Counted from the first letter of the stretch, positions 42,954 through 52,761 are shown. The stretch is 64,000 nucleotides of DNA from Mucilaginibacter sp. dw_454 (GCF_018449775.1 NZ_JAAVVB010000004.1:356984-420983), one strand, 5' to 3'. Translations and numbers: made by a program. The notes: a model not told the origin generated them from the sequence alone.

Positions 42954-43502
42954 ATGACCAAAGAACTCACCCGCTGCGCCTGGTGCGGCAACGATGCGCT
43001 ATACATGGAATACCACGACAAAGAGTGGGGCAAAACAACGCATGATGATAAGGTACTATTCGAATTTCTGATTCTGGAAGCAGCACAAGCCGGGTTGAGT
43101 TGGATAACCATCCTACGTCGCCGTGAAAACTATAAAAAGGCTTTTGCTGATTTTGATGTACATAAAGTGGCGGCTTTTGATAATGAGGACGTGGAACGAT
43201 TGATGCAGGATGCAGGCATTATCCGCAATCGTTTAAAGATCATCTCGGCAATCAAAAATGCACAGTTGTTTTTGGAGCTGCAAAAGGAGTTTGGCTCGTT
43301 TGATCAATACCTGTATAGCTTTATGCCCGATGGTAAAACTATCGTCAATACATCTTCTTTGATTACATCGTCCGAATCGGACGCGATTAGCAAGGATATG
43401 AAAAAGCGTGGCTTTAAGTTTTTTGGCAGTACGATTTGCTACGCTTATATGCAGGCGGTTGGCATGGTGAATGATCATATACCGAGCTGTTCGTTTAAAT
43501 AG
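42954..43502 (+). CDS. tag: DNA-3-methyladenine glycosylase I
   Basis: A 182-residue base-excision repair enzyme that removes 3-methyladenine from alkylated DNA. The N-terminal RCAWCGND holds zinc-ligand Cys, and YHDKEWG and AGLSWITILRRRENYKKAF are the classic Tag motifs. The HhH-type fold follows, ending with GFKFFGSTICYAYMQAVGMVNDH, which contains the remaining zinc-site residues. Length is standard. It is followed by the R4 repeat and then polA. Confidence 0.95.
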   Translation: MTKELTRCAWCGNDALYMEYHDKEWGKTTHDDKVLFEFLILEAAQAGLSWITILRRRENYKKAFADFDVHKVAAFDNEDVERLMQDAGIIRNRLKIISAIKNAQLFLELQKEFGSFDQYLYSFMPDGKTIVNTSSLITSSESDAISKDMKKRGFKFFGSTICYAYMQAVGMVNDHIPSCSFK

Positions 43503-43507
43503 CAAGC

Positions 43508-43659
43508 AGGGACTCACCCGACCATCGCTTCGCTTGGTCACCCTCTCTTCCGCAAGCGGGAAAGAGGGTTGTTAATTGTTAAAGCAGTTTCATGAACCCT
43601 CTTTCCACCGAAGGTGAAGAGAGGGTGGTCGAGCGAAGCAAAGACCGGGTGAGTCCCCC
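43508..43659. repeat. R4 palindromic repeat, copy 1 (uninterrupted)
   Basis: About 150 bp bounded by GGGACTCACCC and GGGTGAGTCCC. Each half holds a small hairpin inside CCCTCT...AGAGGG: CCGCAAGCGG in the left half (43550-43559) and ACCGAAGGT in the right half (43607-43615). The centre is an AT-rich loop. A second copy is at 57281. Confidence 0.85.
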
Positions 43660-43700
43660 GTAATCCTCAAACAATCTATTCGCTTAACCAACATAAATTG

Positions 43701-43708
43701 TATTTTTG
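43701..43708 (+). promoter_or_regulatory. Putative polA -7 box
   Basis: TATTTTTG, a full TAnnTTTG match, 45 bases before the polA ATG. No certain -33 element. Confidence 0.4.
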
Positions 43709-43711
43709 AGA

Positions 43712-43749
43712 AATCGGTGAAATCATAAATCAATCGGTGAAATCATAAA
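43712..43749 (+). repeat. Tandem 18-bp direct repeat in the polA leader
   Basis: AATCGGTGAAATCATAAA occurs at 43712-43729 and again at 43732-43749, ending 4 bases before the polA ATG. It may be a recent small duplication or a binding site. Confidence 0.8.
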
Positions 43750-43753
43750 AACA

Positions 43754-46570
43754 ATGAAGAAGCTTTTCCTTTTAGATGGTATGGCCCTGATATACCGGGC
43801 TCATTTTGCTTTGAGTAAAACCCCGCGCTTTACTTCGGGCGGTTTAAATACCTCGGCGGTGATGGGTTTTACCAATACCCTGTTGGATGTACTAAAAAAG
43901 GAAAAACCAACCCACATGGCCGTGGTGTTTGACACCGAAGCGCCAACCGAACGCCATACCGATTTTGCTGCGTACAAAGCACATCGCGAGCAAATGCCCG
44001 AAGATCTTTCTTCGGCATTACCCTATATTGTTAAGTTGATTTTAGGTTTCAATATCCCGGTAATTACCGCAGATGGTTATGAAGCCGATGACATTATTGG
44101 CACCCTGGCAAAAAAAGCGGAGAAAAAAGGCTACAAAGTTTATTGCATGACGCCTGATAAGGATTTCGCGCAGCTGGTGTCAGAGAATATCTTTATGTAC
44201 AAACCCGCACGTATGGGTAATGACATGGAGATCTTGGGCGTGCCCGAGGTGTTAGCCAAATGGGAAATTGAACGCCCCGAGCAGGTAATTGATATTTTAG
44301 GTTTATGGGGCGACGCTGTCGACGGCATTCCCGGCATTCCGGGTGTGGGTGAAAAGACCGCCAAAGCCCTGATCAAACAATACGACTCGGTCGAAGGCAT
44401 CATTGCACACAGCCATGAACTAAAAGGAAAGTTAAAAGAAAACGTAGAGGCTTTTGCCGAGCAAGGCCTGATGTCCAAGAAACTGGCGACCATCAACCTG
44501 AGCTCGCCCGTTGAACTGGATGAAGCTGGACTGGAAATGTGCGATCCTAGCAGAGAGTTGTTAGAACCTTTGTTTGCTGAACTGGAATTCAGAACACTGG
44601 GCCGCCGTGTTTTTGGTGACGACTTTAGCATAACTGAAATAAAAGCAGTATCGGCAGGCACACAAATAGATATGTTTGGCGCCCCTGTTGCCGAGGGCCG
44701 TACAACTTTAACAGTAGATATCCAGGATATTAAAGAACCTGCTTTTGAAACCGCCGCTAAAAATATCAATAACGTAGCACATACGTATTACCTGGCAGAT
44801 ACCAAAGAGAAACGCGTCGAATTGATCGGTATCCTGAAACAACAAAAAAGCTTTTGCTTTGATACGGAGACCACGGGTACCGACGCAAATAACTGCGAGC
44901 TGGTTGGCCTTTCATTCTCCATTAAAGCTACCGAGGGTTGGTACGTACCTGTACCTGTCGATCAGCAGGAAGTACAAGCCATTGTGGATGAATTTAAAAG
45001 CGTAATGGAAGATCCTGCAATCGGCAAGATCGGCCAAAATCTAAAGTTCGACATCCTGATGCTGAAATGGTACAACGTTGCCATTTGTGGCGATTTGTTT
45101 GATACCATGATGGCACATTATATCATCGACCCTGACACCCGCCACGGCATGGATGTTTTGAGTGAAAACTATTTAGGCTATAAACCGGTGTCAATCACTG
45201 AACTTATCGGACCAAAAGGCAAAAATCAAGGCAGCATGCGCGATGTAGAGATCGAAAAGATCAAAGAATACGCCGCCGAGGATGCCGACATCACCCTGCA
45301 ATTAAAAGAAGTTTTCGAGCCAAAAATTAAACAGGTAGGTGCCGAAGATCTGTTACATAAAATAGAGAACCCATTAATCTACGTATTGGCCGACATTGAG
45401 CATGAAGGCGTACGGATAGATCATAATACGTTAAACGAGTTTTCGAAAGAGTTGGAAGGCGACATTGCCAAACTGGAGAAAATAGTTTACGAAAAAGCGG
45501 GTGTGCGCTTTAACATCGCATCGCCAAAACAACTGGGCGAGGTATTGTTCGAAAAACTAATGCTTGATCCGAAGGCAAAAAAAACCAAAACCGGCCAATA
45601 CCAAACCGGCGAGGATGTGCTGTTGTCGCTGGCTAATAAGAGCGACATTGTGCGCGATATTTTGGATTACCGCCAGCTGCAAAAATTAAAGTCGACTTAC
45701 GTTGATGCCTTGCCGACTATGGTAAACCAAAAAACCGGTCGCGTACATACCAGCTATAACCAAGCGGTTGCGGCCACGGGTCGTTTAAGTTCTACTAACC
45801 CTAACTTACAGAATATCCCTATCCGTACCGAGCGCGGTCGCGAGGTGCGTAAGGCCTTCATTCCGCGCGATGATGACCATGTAATTGTTTCTGCGGATTA
45901 TTCGCAAATAGAACTACGTATCATTGCCGAGATCAGCAAAGATGCCAATATGATGGATGCCTTTGTAAAAGGCCTCGACATCCATACCGCTACCGCCGCC
46001 AATGTTTATGGCGTAGCTGTCGACGATGTGGACGGTACCCAACGCCGCAATGCCAAGGCTGTAAATTTTGGTATTATTTATGGGCAGTCGGCTTTTGGTT
46101 TATCGCAAAATCTTGGCATCCCGCGTAAAGAAGCCGCCGAGATCATTGAGAACTATTTCGTGCAGTTCCCGGGTATTAAACAATACATGACCGACACCAT
46201 GAACTTCGCCCGCGAAAATGGTTATGTAACCACGCTGATGGGCCGTCGCCGTTACCTGCGCGATATTAATTCAGGCAATCAAACCGTTCGCGGTTTTGCT
46301 GAGCGAAATGCCATCAATGCCCCTATCCAGGGCTCGGCTGCCGACATGATCAAGATTGCTATGATCAACATCCATAAAGAATTTAAAGACCTTAAACTAG
46401 ATAGCCGAATGACCATGCAGGTGCATGACGAGTTGGTGTTTGACGTACCTAAATATGAGTTGGAGATTGTGAAACCCATCATCCTCGACCGGATGAAGAA
46501 TGCGATTAAAACTACTGTGCCTATTTTGGTTGAGATTGGGACCGGGGTGAATTGGTTGGAGGCGCATTAA
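43754..46570 (+). CDS. polA: DNA polymerase I
   Basis: A 938-residue three-domain polymerase for repair and Okazaki-fragment processing. The 5'-3' exonuclease domain covers about 1-290 (LLDGMALIYRAHFAL, GVPGVGEKTAKALIKQY-like helix-hairpin-helix). The 3'-5' proofreading domain appears intact, with D370 and E372 in FDTETTG. The polymerase domain has motif A D715 in DYSQIELR, the O-helix RRNAKAVNFGIIYGQ, and motif C D892 in VHDELVF. Length is usual for Bacteroidota. The gene stands alone, behind an R4 repeat and a tandem duplication in its leader. Confidence 0.97.
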   Translation: MKKLFLLDGMALIYRAHFALSKTPRFTSGGLNTSAVMGFTNTLLDVLKKEKPTHMAVVFDTEAPTERHTDFAAYKAHREQMPEDLSSALPYIVKLILGFNIPVITADGYEADDIIGTLAKKAEKKGYKVYCMTPDKDFAQLVSENIFMYKPARMGNDMEILGVPEVLAKWEIERPEQVIDILGLWGDAVDGIPGIPGVGEKTAKALIKQYDSVEGIIAHSHELKGKLKENVEAFAEQGLMSKKLATINLSSPVELDEAGLEMCDPSRELLEPLFAELEFRTLGRRVFGDDFSITEIKAVSAGTQIDMFGAPVAEGRTTLTVDIQDIKEPAFETAAKNINNVAHTYYLADTKEKRVELIGILKQQKSFCFDTETTGTDANNCELVGLSFSIKATEGWYVPVPVDQQEVQAIVDEFKSVMEDPAIGKIGQNLKFDILMLKWYNVAICGDLFDTMMAHYIIDPDTRHGMDVLSENYLGYKPVSITELIGPKGKNQGSMRDVEIEKIKEYAAEDADITLQLKEVFEPKIKQVGAEDLLHKIENPLIYVLADIEHEGVRIDHNTLNEFSKELEGDIAKLEKIVYEKAGVRFNIASPKQLGEVLFEKLMLDPKAKKTKTGQYQTGEDVLLSLANKSDIVRDILDYRQLQKLKSTYVDALPTMVNQKTGRVHTSYNQAVAATGRLSSTNPNLQNIPIRTERGREVRKAFIPRDDDHVIVSADYSQIELRIIAEISKDANMMDAFVKGLDIHTATAANVYGVAVDDVDGTQRRNAKAVNFGIIYGQSAFGLSQNLGIPRKEAAEIIENYFVQFPGIKQYMTDTMNFARENGYVTTLMGRRRYLRDINSGNQTVRGFAERNAINAPIQGSAADMIKIAMINIHKEFKDLKLDSRMTMQVHDELVFDVPKYELEIVKPIILDRMKNAIKTTVPILVEIGTGVNWLEAH

Positions 46571-46614
46571 GAAATAAGAAGCCTTTTTCCCAATAACATA
46601 CCCATATTCCTACT

Positions 46615-46705
46615 ACGTCATCGTGAGCGAGGAACGAGCGTGACGATCTCCGGCACGCGTTCAATGTCGCTTTAGCAGAGATTGCCACGCTCCGCTCGCA
46701 ATGAC
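46615..46705. repeat. Hybrid R2/R1 palindromic repeat
   Basis: Left arm ACGTCATCGTGAGCGAGGAACG and GTGACGATCTCC belongs to R2. The right arm GAGATTGCCACGC...CGCTCGCAATGACG is of R1 type. It lies between polA and the GH43-like gene. Confidence 0.75.
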
Positions 46706-46772
46706 GCGCGGGATTGTATTTCCCTCAACTATAATATTTTAGTTACCCAACTAAATATACCCTCATCTATTT

Positions 46773-46780
46773 TAGATTTG
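46773..46780 (+). promoter_or_regulatory. Putative -7 box of the GH43-like gene
   Basis: TAGATTTG, a full TAnnTTTG match, 42 bases before the ATG at 46823. Confidence 0.4.
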
Positions 46781-46822
46781 TGAGAGCCAATCTCTTAACC
46801 GTCTGCCAGGCAGATCTTCATC

Positions 46823-49630
46823 ATGAAAAGAAAACTACTTGCCCTTGTTTTATGCTTAGCTTCAACTTACACACTATTTGCGCAGAGCAACCCGGTATTA
46901 GAAGGAATTGCTGATGCCGGCGCCATCAACTTTAATGGCAAATACTATTTGGCGGGGGTAGCTACCAACGGCGGATATTATGTTTCGGACGATCTGGTTA
47001 AATGGACCGGCCCGGTTCATGTTTTTTCGATGGATAATGACTGGACCAGGGGCAAACCGTTCGGCGACAATCAAATCCACGCCGCAGACATTCATTACTG
47101 GAATGGCAAATTCCATTTTTACTGGTCGGTTAATTTTTGGGGAGGTAAAGATGTAGTGGTACATGTGGGGCATGCTGTTGCTGACAATATCCTGGGACCT
47201 TATATAGAACCCGACAAGAAAACCTGGTTTGATAGCCGGATAGACGCCAATATGTTTATCAATACCGATAGCACTTTCTATTTTTATACCGTAAAGTTTA
47301 CCGATGGCAATACCATTTGGGGGCAGCAAATGTCTGAGCCTGGAAAATTGACTGGCCAGCCCAAATATTTGTTTAACTCGCTGCCCGAAACCTGGGAACG
47401 ATACGACAACAATGTAAATGAGGGACCATGGGTGATGAAATATCGTTCTAAATACTACCTCATGTACAATGCCAATCATACGGCTACCCAATACGGTAAC
47501 TATGCTTTGGGTGTGGCTGAGGCTAATGATCCGCTGGGATTTAATAGTGGGGCTAAATACGGCTATCCGGTGGTGCAGCAAAATTTAACGGATAACCCGG
47601 AAGAACAGCGGTATTTTTTCACTTCGTCATTAGAAACTTTTAGTAACTGGAAATATACTTTTGATGCTCCGGCTAATGACTGGGCCAGTGCCGGCTTCAC
47701 AGATTCTGGCTGGAAAAGCGGCGACAAAGGTTTTGGCAACCAAAACATGAAAGGCAGCACCGTTATAAGGCCGCAAAACAATTGGGATAGCGAAGATATA
47801 TGGGTAAGAAAACAATTTAGCATGAAGCCTGCGCCTAGCCGCTACCTGCAATTACTGGTTAACCATACCGGACCTACAGAGATTTACATTGATGGCGAGC
47901 TAGTTTATAAAAATGAAAAATCCAACTATGCTACTATCGATCTTGACGAAAAAGTAATAGAAAAACTACAAGCGGGCAATAATGTAATTGCCATGCACAG
48001 CAAAAAAAGCAGGAGAGGTTCAAACCTGGATATAGAACTGGTAGATCCGCTAAACAAACCCGGCGACGACATTTTGTTCAATCCCGGCCAACCTAATATT
48101 TTAAAAGGGCCAAACGGCTTTGAATGGTGGCTCATCTATTTTGGCATTAAAAATGGTGACCGCCGCGGACAATTTGTAGATCGTGTTTTGTTTAACGATC
48201 ATGAATTAACGGTTGACGGCATAACCGGAAACAAGACCAATGGCTATCACCCCAATCCATCACAACCTGTATTTGGCGACCTATTTAATACTGCAGACCA
48301 AGCCGGCTTCGATACCAAATGGGCTGTGAAGGCCGGCAAATGGCAAGTGCAAAATGACGAACTTAACCAAAGCGAGGTATCAACCAAAACCGTCGCTTTG
48401 ATTAAAAGCCATAAGGCCACCAACTATCTGTTTAAAATCGGCGTTAAAAACAACTCGCCGAAAAAGGGTAATTCGGGTATTGTCGCTTATTACTGCGATG
48501 TCAGTAATTCGCTCGAAATTGGTTTTAACCAACAAGAAGGGGCCTGGTTTTCTAAATTGGTAAAAGATGGCAAAGTGTCAATCAAAAAGAATAAGCTATC
48601 TAACGTATTCAATTTTGATGTTTACCACAGTTTATCGGTTTATAAAAACGACAATCGGTTTGATGTTTTGATAGACGATAATCCGGCGCCGGGCAGCAAC
48701 AAGATCTATGCATCATTCGCTGCACCAGGCATTCCCGGGATATTTACAGAAAAAAGCAGTGCATCGTTTGATGGCGCTATCTATACGCCTGGCTTCGATG
48801 AATATAATTCGACCATCACCGGCTGGAACAAATCGGTTAATGATGGAAACGCCAACGGCAAGTGGACGGTATCTAATCAAGGGATATCACATGCAGAAGA
48901 AAAAGCCAGCTATTCAGTTTTTAAAGGAGATTTACTGAATCAATATGAGTTTGCAACACAGCTTTATAAAAGCGAAGATGCAAAACCGGATAAAGGGATC
49001 GCCGGCATATACCCCGTTTACATCGACAAAGATAATTACCTGCGGGCGGGCATCGATTTTGAAAGCGGCATGCTCAATGTGTCGGGCAAATTGAAGGGTA
49101 AAGAAATAACCAATTTAAAACTGCCGCTAAAAAGAACGTTGGCCCAATATCCCGATCCTAAAAATGGCGACGGAATCACTAAGTTTTATCCACTGAAGAA
49201 AAACACAGAATTATCATCGTTAGAAATTGCCAAATCGGTTTACGACAGGCATGAATTTAAGATCAATACTTTCGATTCGCTGAATGTAACTTACCGCCAC
49301 AACGGCATTTGGTATCCGCTCAAGTTTAAAGTAGTATCGCGCCATGATATGGCGGTTAACAAAATCGAATTCGACAAGATCACTGCCGACGCCATCAGGC
49401 TGGTAAGTGCTACCGCTGATTTTTCTGTACATGTTTATAAACTCTATGCCACTGAAGATCAAACGTCCGACTATAACTTACGTGCGGTTAAATTAGCCGA
49501 TAAAGTGATCCTGTTTTTGGACGGCAAACAGGTAGCCGAAATTAAAGGCACATGGCCTGCATCGCAAGTTGGTTTGTTTGGGAAGGATGTGGGGGCTAGT
49601 TTTAATGGGATAATGTTGTTTGAGAAATAG
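46823..49630 (+). CDS. GH43-like multidomain secreted hydrolase
   Basis: A 935-residue secreted protein, signal peptide cleaved near residue 20. Residues about 22-260 form a five-bladed beta-propeller of GH43 type: D31 in GIADAGAI (base), D141 in RIDANMF (pKa modulator) and E200 in NEGPWV (acid). Residues about 270-415 form a jelly-roll binding domain (WKYTFDAPANDWASAGFTDSGW). A short propeller-like segment (420-470, GPNGFEWWLIYFG) follows. The last about 450 residues hold two LamG-like sandwich domains. GH43-type enzymes act on arabinan, xylan or galactan; the substrate here is open. Confidence 0.8.
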   Translation: MKRKLLALVLCLASTYTLFAQSNPVLEGIADAGAINFNGKYYLAGVATNGGYYVSDDLVKWTGPVHVFSMDNDWTRGKPFGDNQIHAADIHYWNGKFHFYWSVNFWGGKDVVVHVGHAVADNILGPYIEPDKKTWFDSRIDANMFINTDSTFYFYTVKFTDGNTIWGQQMSEPGKLTGQPKYLFNSLPETWERYDNNVNEGPWVMKYRSKYYLMYNANHTATQYGNYALGVAEANDPLGFNSGAKYGYPVVQQNLTDNPEEQRYFFTSSLETFSNWKYTFDAPANDWASAGFTDSGWKSGDKGFGNQNMKGSTVIRPQNNWDSEDIWVRKQFSMKPAPSRYLQLLVNHTGPTEIYIDGELVYKNEKSNYATIDLDEKVIEKLQAGNNVIAMHSKKSRRGSNLDIELVDPLNKPGDDILFNPGQPNILKGPNGFEWWLIYFGIKNGDRRGQFVDRVLFNDHELTVDGITGNKTNGYHPNPSQPVFGDLFNTADQAGFDTKWAVKAGKWQVQNDELNQSEVSTKTVALIKSHKATNYLFKIGVKNNSPKKGNSGIVAYYCDVSNSLEIGFNQQEGAWFSKLVKDGKVSIKKNKLSNVFNFDVYHSLSVYKNDNRFDVLIDDNPAPGSNKIYASFAAPGIPGIFTEKSSASFDGAIYTPGFDEYNSTITGWNKSVNDGNANGKWTVSNQGISHAEEKASYSVFKGDLLNQYEFATQLYKSEDAKPDKGIAGIYPVYIDKDNYLRAGIDFESGMLNVSGKLKGKEITNLKLPLKRTLAQYPDPKNGDGITKFYPLKKNTELSSLEIAKSVYDRHEFKINTFDSLNVTYRHNGIWYPLKFKVVSRHDMAVNKIEFDKITADAIRLVSATADFSVHVYKLYATEDQTSDYNLRAVKLADKVILFLDGKQVAEIKGTWPASQVGLFGKDVGASFNGIMLFEK

Positions 49631-49674
49631 ACATAGTTTAAAACGACTACCTGCGAATGCTTTAATAACCCGAT

Positions 49675-49751
49675 TGTCATTGCGAGCGGAGCGCGGCAAT
49701 CGCGAACATTGCATCCTTGCGATTGCTTCGTCGTACCTCCTCGCAATGACA
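49675..49751. repeat. R1 palindromic repeat, copy 3
   Basis: Bounded by TGTCATTGCGAGCGG and CCTCGCAATGACA, with inner arms GCGGCAATCGCG / GCGATTGCTTCG. It directly abuts the region of R5 copy B. Confidence 0.85.
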
Positions 49752-49767
49752 AACGGTGATTCCTAGC

Positions 49768-49868
49768 TAGTACCCGTTAGGGATAGCAGCGGATACCGGC
49801 CTGTGCCTAATGCCTGAAGCCGTATGAGCGGATAGCCCGTCCGCCGACAGGCGGAAACGCCCAAATCA
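49768..49868 (+). repeat. R5 GC-rich element, copy B
   Basis: The most diverged copy: GCTAGTACCCGTTAGGGATAG replaces the CCCCCCGCGTTAGTGA end, then GCAGCGGATACCGGCC, CCGTATGAGCGGA, and hairpin CCGCC-GACA-GGCGG with AAACGCCC. The remaining 200 bp up to glgA look AT-rich and promoter-like without a recognised motif. Confidence 0.7.
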
Positions 49869-50069
49869 CAACACCTCACCCTCAATACCTTACCTCCAAA
49901 AATTACAATTATCTTAATTTCAACCATCTCATAAATGCCAAAATTGCCATTATTGCAATTCAACCGCTTGTTAGCCTAAATATTTACACTTAAAAAAACA
50001 CTTTTTTCAAATTATGTGTTTGTTTATTTACCTTATTGTTTAGTACCTTGATCACAGCATATTAAACTA

Positions 50070-51509
50070 ATGAAAATTTACCACCTAAGTGCCGAATGTT
50101 ACCCCGTTGCCAAAGTTGGCGGCCTTGCCGACGTGGTTGGCGCGTTGCCTAAATACCAAAACTTAGCCGGGCTTGACGCTGCCGTGGTAATGCCTTTTTA
50201 CGATCGCAAATTTACGCGCGAGAACGAGTTTGAAACCGTTTTCCAGAGCGCTACCTTGCTGGGCACCCGCCGTTTGTATTTTGAGATTCTGAAAGAAAAA
50301 ACTGACAAACTGGGCTTCTCTTTATACCTTGTTAAGATCCCGGGACTTGTTGATCGCGAAAATATTTACAGTTACCCTGACGAAACGGAGCAGTTCATTG
50401 CTTTCCAGATTGCTTTTCTGGATTGGATCAGCTATTCACAGCAATCGCCGGATATTATTCATTGCCATGACCATCATTCGGGCCTGGTTCCGTTTTTATT
50501 AAAATACTCCAAACTATATACCCGTATTGCAAAAACGCACACCATATTTACTATTCATAACGGTCAATATCATGGCGCTTTTGGCTGGGATAAATTATCG
50601 TATCTGCCAGAGATAGACCTCACCAAAACTGGTCTGTTGGACTGGAGCGGGGGCATTAATCCGCTGGCCTCGGCTGTGCGTTGTGCTGACAGATATACTA
50701 CCGTATCGCCAAGTTATCTGGATGAGTTATCTCATAACTCGAACGGATTAGAATACCTCTTCTTTTTAGAGCGCGGCAAAGGTGTGGGTATTATCAACGG
50801 TATTGATACCGAGGTATGGAACCCGGCTACCGACCCAATGATTACGGAGAAATTTACCGCGACCAAAGTAACTGCCGGTAAACAGAAAAACAAAGAGGCG
50901 CTATGCACCCGGTTTAATCTGGATCCGACTAAGCCGTTGATTAGCTTTATCGGCAGATTAGTAGTTGAGAAAGGCGCCGACTTACTGGCCGAAGCGCTGG
51001 AAACCAGCTTGGAGGACTATGCCGGTAAAGTAAACTTCCTGATTCTTGGAGCCGGCGACCCGGATACTGAAATGGAACTGCAGGAGCTTAAAGAAAAGTT
51101 CCCGGCAGATTGCAATGTGTATATAGGCTATAATGAAGAACTGGCACACCTGTTTTATGCAGGCTCAGACTTTTTGCTGATGCCCAGCCGCGTAGAGCCT
51201 TGCGGGCTAAACCAACTATACTCGTTACGTTACGGCACCATGCCTATGGTACGCAGTACCGGCGGTTTGAAAGACACCGTTATTGATTTTGGCGATACAG
51301 GCGGCTACGGCATCCGTTACCTTAAAACCAGTGTCGAGGATATCTGTTACTCGATTGGCCGAGCCATTGAGCTTTATGCCGACCCTAAAAAATTACAAAC
51401 CTTACGTAAGCGGATGATGGCCCTCGATTTTTCGTGGGATGTATCTGCTAAACAATATATGGAACTATATAACAGCATCACTTCAACAACAACAACACAT
51501 GACATCTAA
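50070..51509 (+). CDS. glgA: Glycogen synthase
   Basis: A 479-residue GT5 enzyme that extends alpha-1,4-glucan from ADP-glucose. The N-terminal ADP-glucose motif KVGGLADVVG starts at residue 15. The acceptor-side segment TIFTIHNGQYHGAF and the catalytic loop SRVEPCGLNQLYSLRYGT (with the conserved Glu) and GGLKDTV in the C-terminal Rossmann domain are present. It overlaps the next gene, glgC, by 11 bases in another frame, so the two are translated together. Together they make and polymerise ADP-glucose. Confidence 0.95.
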   Translation: MKIYHLSAECYPVAKVGGLADVVGALPKYQNLAGLDAAVVMPFYDRKFTRENEFETVFQSATLLGTRRLYFEILKEKTDKLGFSLYLVKIPGLVDRENIYSYPDETEQFIAFQIAFLDWISYSQQSPDIIHCHDHHSGLVPFLLKYSKLYTRIAKTHTIFTIHNGQYHGAFGWDKLSYLPEIDLTKTGLLDWSGGINPLASAVRCADRYTTVSPSYLDELSHNSNGLEYLFFLERGKGVGIINGIDTEVWNPATDPMITEKFTATKVTAGKQKNKEALCTRFNLDPTKPLISFIGRLVVEKGADLLAEALETSLEDYAGKVNFLILGAGDPDTEMELQELKEKFPADCNVYIGYNEELAHLFYAGSDFLLMPSRVEPCGLNQLYSLRYGTMPMVRSTGGLKDTVIDFGDTGGYGIRYLKTSVEDICYSIGRAIELYADPKKLQTLRKRMMALDFSWDVSAKQYMELYNSITSTTTTHDI

Positions 51510-52761
51510 AGTAATTTGTATTGTACTTGGCGGTGGCCAGGGCAGCCGTTTGTATCCCCTTACTGCAACACGCTCCAAACCGGCCGTGCCTATTGCAGGC
51601 AAATACCGTTTGGTTGACATCCCTATCTCTAACTGCTTACACTCGGGCATTACCCGTATTTACGTGTTAACGCAGTTTAACTCGGCGTCGTTGAATAAGC
51701 ACATCAAAAACACTTATCACTTTAGTAGTTTTAGCGAGGCTTTTGTTGATATCCTTGCGGCCGAGCAAACCCCTACCAGCGGTGGTTGGTTCCAGGGTAC
51801 TGCCGATGCTGTGCGCCAGAGCTTGCATCACCTTGCTGTACATGAGTTTGATTATGTGTTGATCCTATCGGGCGACCAATTGTACCAGATGGACTTTGAC
51901 CATATGTTGAGTGAGCACATTGAGAAAAAGGCCGATATCTCTATCGCTACCATACCTGTGCATGCCAATGATGTGCCGGGCTTTGGAATCTTAAAAACTG
52001 ATGCGGAAAGTTTCATTACCGAGTTTGTTGAAAAACCGAAGACTGATTTCGAGAAATTACAATCAGAAACCAGCGCAGAGATGAAGGCCCAGGGACGCAA
52101 TTATCTGGCATCAATGGGTATTTATATATTTAACCGTAAGCTGTTGTATGATACGCTGCAAAGCAATAACCATCCCGACTTTGGCAAAGAGATCATCCCG
52201 CAGTCTATAGGTAATCATAAAGTATTGAGCTATCAGTATGAAGGCTACTGGACCGATATTGGAACCATCCCTTCATTCTTTGACGCCAACTTAGGTTTGA
52301 CTGATGATATCCCGCAGTTTAACCTGTTCGACAAGAACTACATATTTACCCGTGCACGTATGCTGCCGCCGTCAAAAATTTCAGGTACGCACATGGAGAA
52401 GGCTATTGTTGCAGATGGTTGCATCATCAATGCCGATCATATTATTCGGTCGGTAATAGGTATCCGTACCCGCATAGGTTTTGATACGACTATCGAGAAC
52501 TGCTATATAATGGGCAGCGATAACTACCAAACCCTGGAGCAAATGGCAGAGTGCCATGAAAACAACCAGCCAATTATGGGTATTGGCGACCGGTGCCAGA
52601 TCAAAAATGCCATCATCGATAAAAACACCCATATAGGCAATGACGTAGTTATTAACTGCGGCGAGCCATTGCCTAATGGTGACTACCCTACCCACACCGT
52701 ACAGGACGGCATTGTGGTGGTTAAAAAGCGTGCGGTAATACCAAACGGTACTGTTATTTAA
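51499..52761 (+). CDS. glgC: Glucose-1-phosphate adenylyltransferase
   Basis: A 420-residue ADP-glucose pyrophosphorylase that makes the glucosyl donor for glycogen. The nucleotide-binding motif GGGQGSRLYPLT is at residues 11-22, with SKPAVPIAGKYRLVDIPISN after it. The catalytic aspartate segment is LILSGDQLYQMD, and the sugar-phosphate lysine is in FVEKP. The C-terminal left-handed beta-helix (DADHIIRSVIG-like hexads, IKNAIIDKNTHIGNDVVI) is complete. The ATG at 51499 lies inside the end of glgA. A longer start at 51439 would only re-read glgA. Confidence 0.96.
   Translation: MTSKVICIVLGGGQGSRLYPLTATRSKPAVPIAGKYRLVDIPISNCLHSGITRIYVLTQFNSASLNKHIKNTYHFSSFSEAFVDILAAEQTPTSGGWFQGTADAVRQSLHHLAVHEFDYVLILSGDQLYQMDFDHMLSEHIEKKADISIATIPVHANDVPGFGILKTDAESFITEFVEKPKTDFEKLQSETSAEMKAQGRNYLASMGIYIFNRKLLYDTLQSNNHPDFGKEIIPQSIGNHKVLSYQYEGYWTDIGTIPSFFDANLGLTDDIPQFNLFDKNYIFTRARMLPPSKISGTHMEKAIVADGCIINADHIIRSVIGIRTRIGFDTTIENCYIMGSDNYQTLEQMAECHENNQPIMGIGDRCQIKNAIIDKNTHIGNDVVINCGEPLPNGDYPTHTVQDGIVVVKKRAVIPNGTVI

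Noticed and set aside
44140..44769. 209-codon open frame antisense to polA
   Set aside because: polA is a clear, full-length gene in this stretch; the antisense frame has serine-rich shadow composition and no domain.
46898..47581. 227-codon open frame antisense to the GH43-like gene
   Set aside because: It mirrors the coding strand of a well-supported enzyme and shows no recognisable motif.
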